Notes: a model not told the origin generated them from the letters alone. A stretch of DNA of 64,000 nucleotides from Clostridia bacterium (GCA_017404985.1 JAFRBK010000001.1:1-64000); one strand, 5' to 3'; numbered from the stretch's first letter, positions 33,165-44,754 are shown. Made by a program: numbers and translations.

Positions 33165-33438
33165 CGTGAATACAGAAACCTTAGAGGCGAAAGTCAAACC
33201 GGGAGGGGCGCCTACAGAGAGCGGGGCTGGGCTGAAAACCCGCGGAAGGTTCACCGGCAAATGGTTCGCTGAGGGAAAGGGGAAACGGGATTCGTCCCGG
33301 AGTATCCGGACCGTGGGCTCGCGTTAAGGGCAGAGCGTGTGTTGGCACGCTCGTGAGAGGAACCGTACTTCGCGGTTCAATGAAGGTGGCACCATGGATT
33401 CATCATCCGTCCTTAAAAAAGGGCGGATTTTTTGTTTC
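33165..33438 (+). promoter_or_regulatory. T-box leader, tryptophan-type, with terminator
   Basis: The leader has the stem-I landmark CAGAGAGC followed by a GCGGG...CCCGC apical stem, a specifier region GGCAAATGGTTCGCTGAGG, and the antiterminator element AATGAAGGTGGCACC (33379-33393). A terminator stem TCCGTCCTT / AAGGGCGGA with a T-run (33406-33437) follows. The candidate specifier at 33262-33264 is TGG (Trp). The variable base of the TGGN bulge is C, which pairs with a G discriminator base, as in bacterial tRNA-Trp. Uncharged tRNA-Trp should therefore open transcription of the downstream ECF transporter. Folding was done by eye. Confidence 0.85.
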
Positions 33439-33570
33439 CCGGGCCGCTCCTTCACTGGGCCATCTTTCACTGGGCTTTCCTTTCACCGACCGGAATGGCA
33501 CCCGGCGCCAACAAAAACATTTTTATTTTTTGTATCGCTTCCGGAAGGAGCGAAGAAAGGAAGGATTCCC

Positions 33571-34110
33571 ATGGCAGAAAAGAGAGTGCTCAAGAACGAG
33601 GAAACAAAAGGATTTTCCATTCAGGACCTGATTCTGGTGGCCGTGCTGCTGGCGGCCGGCGCTGTGCTGAAGCTGTTTGTCGGCAGCGTGGTCAACTTTT
33701 TCGGCATGAAGCCGAACTTCATCATCGCCTCCTACTGCCTGGCGATTCTGCTGGTGCGGCCGAAGCTGCCGGGATGCGCGATTATCGGCCTGCTGGCCGG
33801 GGCGATCTGCCAGTTCCTGCCCGGAACCCCGTGGCTGAACTTCATCTCCGAGTTCCTCGGGGCGGTGGCCATGTACTTCATGATCCGGGTTCCGTTCCGC
33901 TTCGGGAAGATGGACGCGAATCCCCTGCTGGCGACCTTCGTTTCCACGGTGATTTCCGGCGGCAGCTTCGTCGTGTGCCTGTTCGTGTTCATGCACATGG
34001 AGACCAGCGGACTGGTGGCCTACATTCCGATCGTGCTGGGAACCGCCGCCATCGGCAGCGTGCTGGTGCAGCTGCTGTATGTGCCGCTGAAAAAGGTGCT
34101 GAAGCGGTAA
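33571..34110 (+). CDS. ECF transporter substrate-binding (S) component, probably for tryptophan
   Basis: This 179-residue membrane protein has about six hydrophobic segments (VAVLLAAGAVLKLFVGSVVN, IIASYCLAILLV, AIIGLLAGAICQFL, and others) and the motif FFGMKPNFI. That motif resembles TrpP-type tryptophan permeases. It should bind the substrate and dock with the EcfT/A/A' module encoded right after. ATG 33571 has GGAAGGA upstream. The substrate is inferred chiefly from the Trp-type T-box leader that precedes it; family resemblance is supportive. Spacing of 48 bases to the next gene fits an operon. Confidence 0.8.
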   Translation: MAEKRVLKNEETKGFSIQDLILVAVLLAAGAVLKLFVGSVVNFFGMKPNFIIASYCLAILLVRPKLPGCAIIGLLAGAICQFLPGTPWLNFISEFLGAVAMYFMIRVPFRFGKMDANPLLATFVSTVISGGSFVVCLFVFMHMETSGLVAYIPIVLGTAAIGSVLVQLLYVPLKKVLKR

Positions 34111-34158
34111 GCCCGGGCGAAGCGCGCACGGGACCCCATCCGGAAGGAGCTGCAAGAC

Positions 34159-34998
34159 ATGATCAACATTCAGGACCTATCCTTTACTTATAAGGACGAA
34201 ACGAAGCCCGCCCTGGCGGAGGTCAGCCTCACCGTGCCGGACGGCGGATTTCTGGGCGTGATCGGGCCTGCCGGCGCCGGAAAAACGACGCTGGCCCGAG
34301 CTATCACGGGCATGATTCCGCACCACTACACGGGCGAATTCTACGGAAGCGTGCGGGTGAACGGCCTGGACACGGTGGACACGCCGATCCAGGACCTTTC
34401 CCGGCAGGTGGGGATCGTGTTCCAGGACGTGGACAGCCAGATCATCTCCCCGCTGGTGGAGGACGAGCTGCTGTACGGCCTGGAGAACTTCGGCATTCCC
34501 CGGGAGGAGATTCCCGTGCGGATGGCGGAAGCGCTGCAGAAGGTCGGGATTGCGGACCTGCGGGAGCGGCCGGTGATGTCGCTTTCCGGCGGGCAGCGCC
34601 AGAAGGTGGCGATCGCCTCGGTGATCGCGCTGAAGCCGAGCATTCTCGTGCTGGACGAGCCGACCGGGGAACTGGACCCGAGGAGCAGCCGGCAGGTTTT
34701 CAGCCTGATGAAGGAGCTGAACGAGGAACAGGGGATCACAATCGTCCTGATTGAGCAGAAGATCATGCTCCTGTGCGAATTCGCCCGGCAGTTGGCCGTG
34801 CTCAGCGAGGGCCGGATCGTCCGGAGCGGGGAGACCCGGGAGGTGCTGACGCACGCGGATGAACTGCTGGCCCTGGGGGTGAACTGCCCGCGGGTGACCA
34901 CGCTGAGCCGGATCCTGTCCGCCCGGACCGGGGAGGAACAGCCCGTGTGCGTGAACCTGGAGGAAGCGGAGAACATGGTAAGGAGGATGATCCCATGA
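34159..34998 (+). CDS. ECF transporter ATP-binding protein (first subunit)
   Basis: This 279-residue ATPase powers the ECF importer. It has Walker A GPAGAGKTT (36-44), Q-loop FQDVDSQI, signature LSGGQRQKV (142-150), and Walker B ILVLDEPTGELDP. The switch position, usually His after the Walker B strand, is Gln here (VLIEQK, Q200). The partner subunit keeps the His but has LSRGQ. A heterodimer would therefore have one standard and one weakened ATP site. The C-terminal 50 residues are an EcfA-type tail. Its stop overlaps the next start by 4 bases. Confidence 0.92.
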   Translation: MINIQDLSFTYKDETKPALAEVSLTVPDGGFLGVIGPAGAGKTTLARAITGMIPHHYTGEFYGSVRVNGLDTVDTPIQDLSRQVGIVFQDVDSQIISPLVEDELLYGLENFGIPREEIPVRMAEALQKVGIADLRERPVMSLSGGQRQKVAIASVIALKPSILVLDEPTGELDPRSSRQVFSLMKELNEEQGITIVLIEQKIMLLCEFARQLAVLSEGRIVRSGETREVLTHADELLALGVNCPRVTTLSRILSARTGEEQPVCVNLEEAENMVRRMIP

Positions 34999-35818
34999 TC
35001 CGGCTGGAACACGTGAGCTTTGCCTACCCGGACCAGCGGCCGTCTGTGAAGGACATTTCCTTTCACGCGGAGGCGGGGGAGTTCATCGCGATTCTCGGCG
35101 CGAACGGCGCGGGGAAAACAACGACCGTGCGGCTGATTGACGGGCTGCTCCGCCCGGCGGAGGGCCGCGTGCTGATTCACGGGGCGGACACGGCGACGAG
35201 CCCCGTCAGCGAGCGGGCGCGGCGGGTCGGGTTCCTGTTCCAGAACCCGGACCGGCAGATCTGCAAAAACACGGTGCGGGAGGAGATCCTTTTCGGGCTC
35301 AAGGCGGTGCGGGGCGAGGAAGACGAGGAATTCCTGAAAACCCGGACGGAGGAAGTGCTGAAGGACTTCGACTTCACCGGGGACGAGGAACCCTTTTCGC
35401 TGAGCCGCGGGCAGCGGCAGCGGGTGGCGCTGGCTTCCATCCTGGCGGTGGAGCCGGAAATCCTGATCCTGGACGAACCCACCACCGGGCTGGACTATTC
35501 CGAATGCTGCCACATCATGGACCGAATCCGCCGGATGAACGAAGAAAAGAAGGTCACCGTCGTCATGGTGTGCCACGACATGGAGGTCGTGCTGGACTAC
35601 GCCAGCCGGGCGCTGGTCATGGCGGACGGGCAGCTGCTGGCGGACGGCCCGGTGCGGGAGGTTTTCAGGGACACGGAGCTGCTGGAAAAGGCGGCGATCC
35701 TGCCCCCGCAGATCATCGGGCTTTCGCTGCGCCTGGGCGCGGGATTTGAACAGGCGGACACGCCGGAGGGCATGGCGGAGGCCGTGCTCAAACGCCGGGA
35801 AGCGGGAGGGAGCCGGAA

Positions 35819-35822
<4 letters not shown>
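34995..35822 (+). CDS. ECF transporter ATP-binding protein (second subunit)
   Basis: This 275-residue partner ATPase has Walker A GANGAGKTT (35-43), Q-loop FQNPDRQI, signature LSRGQRQRV with Arg in place of the second Gly, Walker B ILILDEPTTGLD, and switch His194 (VMVCHD). ATG 34995 overlaps the previous stop and has AGGAGGA upstream; the frame stays open to 34947 but that part overlaps the first ATPase. Together with the first subunit and the T component it forms the energising module. Confidence 0.92.
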
Positions 35823-38168
<2,346 letters not shown>

Positions 38169-38188
38169 AAGCGGAATCGGGCTGCGTA

Positions 38189-38216
38189 TTGACAGAACGC
38201 ACAGAACGGGTATATA
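38189..38216 (+). promoter_or_regulatory. Promoter for the COG0523 pair
   Basis: TTGACA (38189-38194) and TATATA (38211-38216) are 16 bases apart, 71 bases before the first GTPase gene. No metal-regulator palindrome is evident in between. Confidence 0.6.
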
Positions 38217-38286
38217 TAAGGTAGTTGCTTTTCGGAGCGGCTGCCTTATTTTTGTTTGGCGAACAAGGGAAAGAGGGATAACAACC

Positions 38287-39345
38287 ATGGTGAAAATCAA
38301 TGTGATTTCGGGATTTCTGGGAGCGGGCAAAACGACACTGATCAAAAAACTGCTGACCGGCAGCCTGAGAAATGAAAAAGTGGTGCTGCTGGAGAACGAA
38401 TACGGCGAGATCGGGATCGACGGCGGATTCATGAAGGACGCGGGGATCACCGTGACCGAGCTGAACGCCGGGTGCATCTGCTGCACGCTGGCGGGGGACT
38501 TCCAGGGGGCGATCGACCAGCTGATCGACACCTACCATCCGGACCGGATCCTGGTGGAGCCCACGGGCGTGGGCAAGCTCAGCGAGATTCTGAGCGCGGT
38601 GGAAAAGGCGAAGGAACGCCATCCGGACATCGAGGTCAGCGGCAGCGCGACGATCGTGGACGCGGGAAAATGCCGGATGTACATGAAGAACTTCGGCGAA
38701 TTCTTCCTGGACCAGGTGAAGAGCGCCTCCACGGTGATCTTCAGCCGGACGCAGCTGCTGCCGGCTGACCGGGTGGAAAAGAGCCGCCAGCTGATTGCGG
38801 AAGCGCATCCGGACGCCAGGATCATCACGACGCCCTGGGACGAGATGGATCCGGACTTCATGCTCGAAGTGATCGAGAAGGGGAAGCCGATTTATTTCCC
38901 GCCGCTGGAAGACGATGATGCTGACGATGCCGACGACGATGATGAGGACGAGCATGAGCATCATCATGAGCATCACCATCATGAACATGACCATGACCAT
39001 GAGCACGGGCATGAAGGGCACGAGCACCATCATCACCACCACCATCACCACGAGGGCGAGCACGACGCGGACGAGGTGTTCGGGAACATCGGGCTGGAGA
39101 CCGCACAGCGGTACGAGCAGGAGGAAATCCGGGAGATGCTGGGCAAGCTCGGGGACGAGGAGGAATACGGCCGGGTGCTCCGGGCGAAGGGAATCCTGCA
39201 GAACGCGGCGGGGCAATGGTTCCAGTTCGACTACGTGCCCGGGGAAATCGACATGCGGGACGGCAGCGCGGACTACACCGGCCGGCTGTGCATCATCGGC
39301 GCGGACCTGAACGAGCAGGCCCTGGCGGAACTGTTCCATCTGTAA
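38287..39345 (+). CDS. COG0523 (CobW-type) GTPase with histidine-rich metal-binding stretch
   Basis: This 352-residue metal-insertion GTPase has Walker A GFLGAGKTT (9-17), the metal motif CICC (63-66), Walker B ILVEPTGVGK, and SRTQLL at the guanine-specificity position. Between the GTPase and CobW_C domains is an acidic run (209-222) followed by a His-rich stretch (about 223-259) with over 20 histidines. These stretches bind Zn, Ni or Co. COG0523 proteins deliver such metals to enzymes; ZNG1/YciC types serve zinc. Zn or Ni handling is the best guess. The second GTPase follows 21 bases downstream, so they are an operon. Confidence 0.88.
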   Translation: MVKINVISGFLGAGKTTLIKKLLTGSLRNEKVVLLENEYGEIGIDGGFMKDAGITVTELNAGCICCTLAGDFQGAIDQLIDTYHPDRILVEPTGVGKLSEILSAVEKAKERHPDIEVSGSATIVDAGKCRMYMKNFGEFFLDQVKSASTVIFSRTQLLPADRVEKSRQLIAEAHPDARIITTPWDEMDPDFMLEVIEKGKPIYFPPLEDDDADDADDDDEDEHEHHHEHHHHEHDHDHEHGHEGHEHHHHHHHHHEGEHDADEVFGNIGLETAQRYEQEEIREMLGKLGDEEEYGRVLRAKGILQNAAGQWFQFDYVPGEIDMRDGSADYTGRLCIIGADLNEQALAELFHL

Positions 39346-39366
39346 GACGGCAGCGAGGCGGACAGC

Positions 39367-40317
39367 ATGAGAAGAGAATTTGTGCCCATCTATATGATTA
39401 CGGGCTTTCTGGAAAGCGGAAAGACCACCCTGGGGATGACCGTGCTGGAGAACAAGCGGTTCACCAACGGGGGGACCTGCTTGATTATCCAGTGCGAGGA
39501 AGGCGAAATTGAATACGACGAGGCGAAGCTGAAGGCGAACAAAGGGATCGTCGTGACGCTGGACGAGGCGGAGGAGCTGACCACCGCGCAGCTGGCCCGC
39601 TGGGAGACGGAATACAAGCCGTCCTGCGTGATTCTGGAATACAACAACATGTGGGGGTTCCAGCGGCTGGACGAGATCCGGCTGCCGCGGCTGTGGGGAT
39701 GGGCCCAGGTGGTGACCACCGTGGACGCCACGACGCTGGCCAACTACATGACCAATATGCGGAAGCTGCTGACGGACCCGATGAAGACTGCGGACATGAT
39801 CTATGTCAACCGGTGCGGGGAGGGCTTTGACAAGGCCTCCTGGAGAAAGCAGATCCGCGCGCTGAACGGCGGATGCACGATTCTGTTCGAGAACCTGGAC
39901 GGGAGCGTGGAGGACGGCGTGCGGGATGAGGACCTGCCCTATGATATGAAGGCGGCTGTGATCGAGATTTCGGAGGACCAGTTCGGGACGCTGTATCTGG
40001 ACAGCATGGACCATCCGGAACGGTATGACGGGAAGACTCTGCGGATTGTCGGGCAGGCATACCGGAAAAAGGAGTTTCCTCCGGGATTCTATTATTTCGG
40101 GCGGCAGGCGATGACCTGCTGCGCGGAGGATATCCAGGCCTGCGGGTGGGTCTGCAAAGGGGAGCGGACGCCGGATAATAAGACGTATTTTACGTTGACG
40201 GCCCGGGGGAAACGGGTGGTTTCGCCGGACGGGCGCGCGGCGCTGATGCTTTATGAGGAGAAGACGGAGAAGGCGAAGGTGCCGCGGGAGGAGTTTGTTT
40301 CGTTTGTAAATATTTAA
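39367..40317 (+). CDS. Second COG0523-type GTPase with DUF1980-like C-terminus
   Basis: This 316-residue protein has a CobW-like P-loop, MITGFLESGKTT, but lacks the CxCC metal motif and the His-rich loop of its neighbour. After the GTPase region (to about residue 180), the C-terminal half changes character. IVGQAYRKKEFPPGFYYFGR, then QAMTCCAEDIQACGWV, looks like the DUF1980/TIGR03943 family, whose members pair with a permease in metal-responsive operons. That similarity is by eye. Next to the first GTPase it suggests a two-protein metal-chaperone unit. There is no permease in the window. Confidence 0.7.
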   Translation: MRREFVPIYMITGFLESGKTTLGMTVLENKRFTNGGTCLIIQCEEGEIEYDEAKLKANKGIVVTLDEAEELTTAQLARWETEYKPSCVILEYNNMWGFQRLDEIRLPRLWGWAQVVTTVDATTLANYMTNMRKLLTDPMKTADMIYVNRCGEGFDKASWRKQIRALNGGCTILFENLDGSVEDGVRDEDLPYDMKAAVIEISEDQFGTLYLDSMDHPERYDGKTLRIVGQAYRKKEFPPGFYYFGRQAMTCCAEDIQACGWVCKGERTPDNKTYFTLTARGKRVVSPDGRAALMLYEEKTEKAKVPREEFVSFVNI

Positions 40318-40373
40318 AAATGTGATATACTGGTCATACCAGATATGGAGGAAGCCAGCCGGGAGGATACAGC

Positions 40374-41561
40374 ATGCTGAAGATCGGACTGTTTACGGAC
40401 ACTTTTCTGCCGATAGTGGACGGGGTGGGCCGGGTGGTTCAGGCCTATGCCGAGACCCTGTGCTCCATGGGGCACCAGGTGGCGGTGGTGGCGCCTATGT
40501 ACGACAGCGGTTTTCGGGGCGGGTATCCCTACGAGCTGGTGGAATTCAACGCGAAGCCGATGCCGGGCTACAAGCAGTACCGGATCGGGGAAGCCATGCT
40601 GGACCCGCACTACCGCAAGCGGATCCGGATGATTGACATGGACCTGGTGCATGCCCACAGCCCTTTCCATACCGGCTCCGAGGCGCTGCGGCTGGCGGCG
40701 CTGCGGAAGATTCCCCTGGTGGGGACCTTTCATTCCAAATACTATGACGATTTCCTGAGAGCCACCAAGTCTGAATCCCTGGCGAAAATGGGCGTCAAAA
40801 TCGTGGTCAATTACTATAACCGCTGCGACGAGGTATGGGCGGTGGGAAGCAACACGGCGGACGTGCTTCACAGCTACGGGTTCGAAGGCGACGTGCAGGT
40901 GATGCCCAACGGCGCGTCGCTGCGAAGCGCCTCCCCGAACGACATCGCCGAAGTGACCCGCCGATGGAACCTGGGGGAGGATCCCCTGATTCTGTTCGTG
41001 GGCCAGATGGACTGGAAGAAGAATATTCTGACCGTGCTGGAAGGCTGCGCGAAGATGAAGAAGCAGGGCTGCGCTTTCAGGCTGCTGCTGGCCGGGCAGG
41101 GTATCGACCTGGGCCATATCCGGCAGAAAATCCAGGACCTGAACCTGCAGGACCGGGCGGAAGCGATCGGCCATATTACGGACAACTCCCTGCTGGAGGG
41201 GCTGTATGCCCGGGCGTCGGTATTCGCCTTCCCGTCCCTGTACGACATGGCGCCCATGGTTGTGCGGGAGGCTGCCGTGATGGGCACGCCCTCCGTGATG
41301 GTGCGGGGCAGCACGGCGGCGGAAGTGATCCGCAACGGGGAAAACGGCTTCCTGTGCGAAAACGACCCAGACGACCTGGCCCGGGTGATGACGGAAATTC
41401 TGGCAGACCCCGCACGCCTGGAACAGGTCGGGGAGAATGCGCGGAACACGATTCCCGTGCCGTGGGAAAAGGTGATGGAGCGGGCCGTGGAACGCTATAC
41501 CCGCCTGGTTGCCCTGGGCAAGGAAGGCAAGCTGAAGGACAAAAAGATTCGGATCATATAA
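40374..41561 (+). CDS. Glycosyltransferase family 4
   Basis: This 395-residue GT-B enzyme transfers a sugar from an NDP-sugar donor. The N-terminal half starts MLKIGLFTDTFLPIVDGVGR, a typical acceptor-side motif of the UgtP/PimB-like GT4 group. Then HSPFHTGSEALRLA, VPNG-like MPNGASL, the strand ILFVGQMDWKKNI, and SLYDMAPMVVREAAVMGTPS with the donor-binding EX7E-type motif. It probably makes a diglycosyl lipid or a lipoteichoic-acid anchor. It lies before a phospholipase-C-like gene, so glycolipid work is plausible. Its own ribosome site GGAGGAAGCC is 20 bases upstream and imperfect. Confidence 0.85.
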   Translation: MLKIGLFTDTFLPIVDGVGRVVQAYAETLCSMGHQVAVVAPMYDSGFRGGYPYELVEFNAKPMPGYKQYRIGEAMLDPHYRKRIRMIDMDLVHAHSPFHTGSEALRLAALRKIPLVGTFHSKYYDDFLRATKSESLAKMGVKIVVNYYNRCDEVWAVGSNTADVLHSYGFEGDVQVMPNGASLRSASPNDIAEVTRRWNLGEDPLILFVGQMDWKKNILTVLEGCAKMKKQGCAFRLLLAGQGIDLGHIRQKIQDLNLQDRAEAIGHITDNSLLEGLYARASVFAFPSLYDMAPMVVREAAVMGTPSVMVRGSTAAEVIRNGENGFLCENDPDDLARVMTEILADPARLEQVGENARNTIPVPWEKVMERAVERYTRLVALGKEGKLKDKKIRII

Positions 41562-41578
41562 AAAGGTAGGTGAGCCCC

Positions 41579-42511
41579 ATGCCGGATCCGGTGCTGCATT
41601 CGGTATTCGGAAACACTGTCAAAGGCCGTTTGTCTCCGGAGGCGCGGAATGCGCTGGTACCGGAGCCTTATTCTTTTGCCCAGTTCGGGCCTGACCCATG
41701 GTTCGGCTACAAGCCCTGGGTCCGCGTGGGCCGGGGCCGCATCATGCATACCGCCCGGACCGGGGAATTCCTGATGGCCCTGGCGGACCAGGCGAAAAAC
41801 GGGAAAAGCCGGGCGGAAATGTTTTCCTATCTGGCGGGGTTCCTGTGCCACTATGCCCTGGACTCGGCGGCGCATCCCTATATCATCCGCCGGACGGACG
41901 TGGACTATCCCGTGCCGAACGGGCATATGGCCTTTGAGCATATGCTGGATGTGAAGCAGATGGTGCGGGATGGGCACATGGGGGAGAAGCACCCCGTGAC
42001 GGACCACTATTTTCTGGACATTTCGCTGCCGGCCGTGATGGAAGAGGACCTGAACCGGGTGTTCGAAACCGTATACGGATGGAAAAACTGCCGGAAGGTA
42101 ATCGTCCGCAGCAACCGCATCTTTCGGGTTTTCTACCGGGTGATGGAGAACCCGCACGGGCTGGCGGCCTTCCTGGCCCGGCATGTGAAGGGCGGCGGCC
42201 TGCGCTCCTGGACGTATTCCAACCCTTATTACACGGATCTGGACGTGGAAAACGAGGCCCATGAGGAATGGGTGCATGCCTATGATCAATCGATTATTTC
42301 CCGGGAAAGCATCGCTGACATGCAGGAAAGAGGGGCGGAGCGGGCTGCGCGGCTGATCGAGGCCTCTTACCGGTATATTTATTCGGGGGATCTGGGCCGG
42401 GAGGAGCTGGCGGAGGCCATCGGCAACGATTCCTACCTGAGCGGGCTGCCGCTGGATGATCCCCGGAATTTCAACGTGGGACCCGTGCTGGAACCGGTGA
42501 CGAAGATCTGA
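41579..42511 (+). CDS. Zinc-dependent phospholipase-C-like protein
   Basis: This 310-residue protein matches the bacterial zinc-dependent phospholipase C fold: FGPDPWFGYKPWVRVGRG near the N-terminus, CHYALDSAAHPYI and HMAFEHMLDVKQM with the zinc-binding His and Asp. No signal peptide is seen, so it acts in the cytoplasm. Related proteins in Clostridia are uncharacterised. ATG 41579 is preferred over the GTG at 41570 because AGGTAGGTG lies just before it. It follows the GT4 gene by 17 bases, so the two are likely linked in lipid or glycolipid turnover. The role is not certain. Confidence 0.75.
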   Translation: MPDPVLHSVFGNTVKGRLSPEARNALVPEPYSFAQFGPDPWFGYKPWVRVGRGRIMHTARTGEFLMALADQAKNGKSRAEMFSYLAGFLCHYALDSAAHPYIIRRTDVDYPVPNGHMAFEHMLDVKQMVRDGHMGEKHPVTDHYFLDISLPAVMEEDLNRVFETVYGWKNCRKVIVRSNRIFRVFYRVMENPHGLAAFLARHVKGGGLRSWTYSNPYYTDLDVENEAHEEWVHAYDQSIISRESIADMQERGAERAARLIEASYRYIYSGDLGREELAEAIGNDSYLSGLPLDDPRNFNVGPVLEPVTKI

Positions 42512-42563
42512 TAATACCTGCGCGCGGGCTGGGAACCGCGCGGAAGATTGAAAGGTACAGGAC

Positions 42564-43661
42564 ATGACACTGAACGCCAACAGCCTCAGGACCAGCCTGC
42601 TGGTGACGATCCTGGTCGCGGTGATGGTGGCGGTGCTGCCGTGGGCGGACCGCCGGATCTGCCGCCGGCTGGGGCTGAACCTGCACGGCGGAATGAGCAG
42701 CAATCCCCGGGCGGACGAGCTGCTGCAGCTGCGGAAGATCCTGCTGGCGGCGGGGTTCGGGCTGTATCTGGCTATTTTTGCGTACGTGGTGTTCTTTTCC
42801 CGGGTGGCGACGGAGGACTACCAGGTCCATGTGGCCGTGCTGGAGGACCTAAGCAATTCTGTGCAGACGGACCACGGGTTTTCGGACGTGCTGCGGACGC
42901 TTTTCAGCGAGGGATTCGGCGCCGCGATGAAACGGGTGCGGATTGTCCGGCTGCAGGATATTTTACAGTTCTATATGAACATGATGCTTTTTATTCCGAT
43001 GGGCTATCTGCTGCCCTATGTGTCCTCCTGGTTTCGGGCCAGGGTGACGCGGCGGCCGGTGCTGGCCTGTTTTTTGCTGAGCGTGGCGGTGGAGAACCTG
43101 CAGCTGGTTACCCGGCATGGGTACTATGACCTGGATGATTTGATTTCCAATACGCTGGGCGGGTTCATCGGGCAGATGCTTTTTATTTCTGTCGCGTTTG
43201 TTGTGACGCACCCGGGGTGGCGGAAGGATCTGCGCAACTATCGGAAATGGAAAAAGGATTCCCGGGGGCATGCGCTGCCGGCGTATGAGCGGCGGCTGGG
43301 GCTGCGGCGGGTGACGCTGCGGGGGAGCGACCCGGAGACGATCAGGGAGTTTTTTGTGGAGCAGCTGGGGTTCCGGATGAGGAATTATATCGGCGGGAAG
43401 AATGGGGAAGTGAGGGAACTTTTCCGGCTGGGGCATCTGGATGTGGAAGTGGTTTGCCGGGGCGGAGAGGAGATTCCGGAGGAGCAGGTGCTGACGCTGG
43501 CGACGACGCGGATGGCGTTGATTCGGAAATGGCTGGCGGCGGAGGGGATTGAGGTGACGGAGTACCGGGGGGATGATTGTACCGGGTTGAGATATATGGA
43601 GTTTATGGGGCCGGATGGGATTAAGGTGAGGTTGATGGAAGAGGTTTGGGGAGAGGTGTGA
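42564..43661 (+). CDS. VanZ-like membrane protein fused to a VOC-type domain
   Basis: This 365-residue protein has an N-terminal VanZ-like membrane domain: hydrophobic segments at about 9-27, 58-78, 138-153, 167-180 and 195-215, with NMMLFIPMGYLLP (139-151) and the polar NLQLVTRHGYYDLDDLISNT stretch. VanZ proteins affect teicoplanin resistance by an unknown route. Residues about 247-363 form a soluble domain with the glyoxalase/VOC layout: RRVTLRGSDPETIREFFVEQ, LGFRMRNY, DVEVVCRGG, and a final strand GPDGIKVRLMEE. I see few of the metal-binding residues, so this half may be a ligand-binding VOC. I do not know the fusion from named families. Confidence 0.7.
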   Translation: MTLNANSLRTSLLVTILVAVMVAVLPWADRRICRRLGLNLHGGMSSNPRADELLQLRKILLAAGFGLYLAIFAYVVFFSRVATEDYQVHVAVLEDLSNSVQTDHGFSDVLRTLFSEGFGAAMKRVRIVRLQDILQFYMNMMLFIPMGYLLPYVSSWFRARVTRRPVLACFLLSVAVENLQLVTRHGYYDLDDLISNTLGGFIGQMLFISVAFVVTHPGWRKDLRNYRKWKKDSRGHALPAYERRLGLRRVTLRGSDPETIREFFVEQLGFRMRNYIGGKNGEVRELFRLGHLDVEVVCRGGEEIPEEQVLTLATTRMALIRKWLAAEGIEVTEYRGDDCTGLRYMEFMGPDGIKVRLMEEVWGEV

Positions 43662-43683
43662 CAAGTGGTCGGGGGTGTGTTTT

Positions 43684-44754
43684 ATGAGGAAGTTGATGGC
43701 TGGGGTGCTGGCGGTTGTTTTGATGGCTGGGGTGGTTGGCGGAGCTTGGGCTACGGCGGATACGGAGGTGGTTACGGTTACTCCGGCGCCGAAGCTGCGG
43801 ACTTTGAAATCCGGGAGCAAGGGGGAAGAGGTTGTTCGGCTGCAGGAGCGGCTGGCGGAGCTTGGGTATTATACGCTGGCGCCGGACGGGAAATACAGCG
43901 CGGAGACGAAAGCGGCGGTTAAGACCTTTCAGGCGGCCAACGGGCTGAAGGCGGACGGGGTGGCGGGCGTCAAGACGCTGACGCTGCTTTATTCAGACGA
44001 GGCGATCGCCGCGCCGAAGCCTGTGGACGTGCTGGCGGGGGAATATCCCATGCTGGTGAACAAGGAGCATCCTGTGCCGGAAACCTTCGTGCCGCAGGAC
44101 TTGGTGATGCTGACGGATGATTGCGACGCGAAGCTGGTTAAAATAAAATATTCCCAGACGCAGGCTGTGAAAACCGCCGTGGATGCGCTGGTTACCATGC
44201 TGGAAGCGGCGAAGGAGGACGGGATCACCAACTGGCAGATTTCAGCGGCATACCGCAGCTACCAGAAGCAGGTGACCACCTTGAACGCCAAGATCAACAC
44301 TTATCTGGAACGCAACAAGGAATGGTCGAAAAACAAGGCCAGGAAGGCGGCGCTGAAGACCGTGGCGGAGCCCGGGTGCAGCGAGCACCATACCGGGCTG
44401 GCTTTCGATATCAACGTGCCGAAATCTTCCGCCTTCAAGGGGACGAAGCAGTGCACGTGGCTCCATGAGCACTGCTGGGATTACGGGTTCATCGTGCGGT
44501 ACCAGGAGGGGAAGGAGAACATTACCGGATTTACGGCGGAGGCGTGGCATATCCGCTACGTCGGGGTTGAGCACGCAAAAATCATGCAGAAGAATAACTG
44601 GTGCCTGGAGGAGTACCTGGAGGCCGTTGCCGCGGAAACGCCGGATGAAGAGGAGACCCTGGATGAGGAGGATCCACTGACAGAGGACGAAGTGGAAATG
44701 TCGGATGAGGAGGAGATTCCGGCGGAGGAGGATGCGGAAACGCCGGATGAGTGA
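43684..44754 (+). CDS. Secreted D,D-carboxypeptidase (VanY/M15B) with peptidoglycan-binding domain
   Basis: This protein of about 356 residues has a signal peptide (MRKLMAGVLAVVLMAGVVGG), a PG_binding_1 domain at about residues 37-97 (GEEVVRLQERLAELGYYTLA, PDGKYSAETKAAVKTFQ), then an M15B VanY domain with SEHHTGLAFDIN (Zn His and Asp), WLHEHCWDYGF, and EAWHIRYVG (Zn His). It trims the D-Ala from stem peptides. The last 40 residues are almost all Asp/Glu/Pro repeats, which is unusual. A GTG at 43675 is possible, but ATG 43684 gives the better signal peptide. Confidence 0.9.
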   Translation: MRKLMAGVLAVVLMAGVVGGAWATADTEVVTVTPAPKLRTLKSGSKGEEVVRLQERLAELGYYTLAPDGKYSAETKAAVKTFQAANGLKADGVAGVKTLTLLYSDEAIAAPKPVDVLAGEYPMLVNKEHPVPETFVPQDLVMLTDDCDAKLVKIKYSQTQAVKTAVDALVTMLEAAKEDGITNWQISAAYRSYQKQVTTLNAKINTYLERNKEWSKNKARKAALKTVAEPGCSEHHTGLAFDINVPKSSAFKGTKQCTWLHEHCWDYGFIVRYQEGKENITGFTAEAWHIRYVGVEHAKIMQKNNWCLEEYLEAVAAETPDEEETLDEEDPLTEDEVEMSDEEEIPAEEDAETPDE

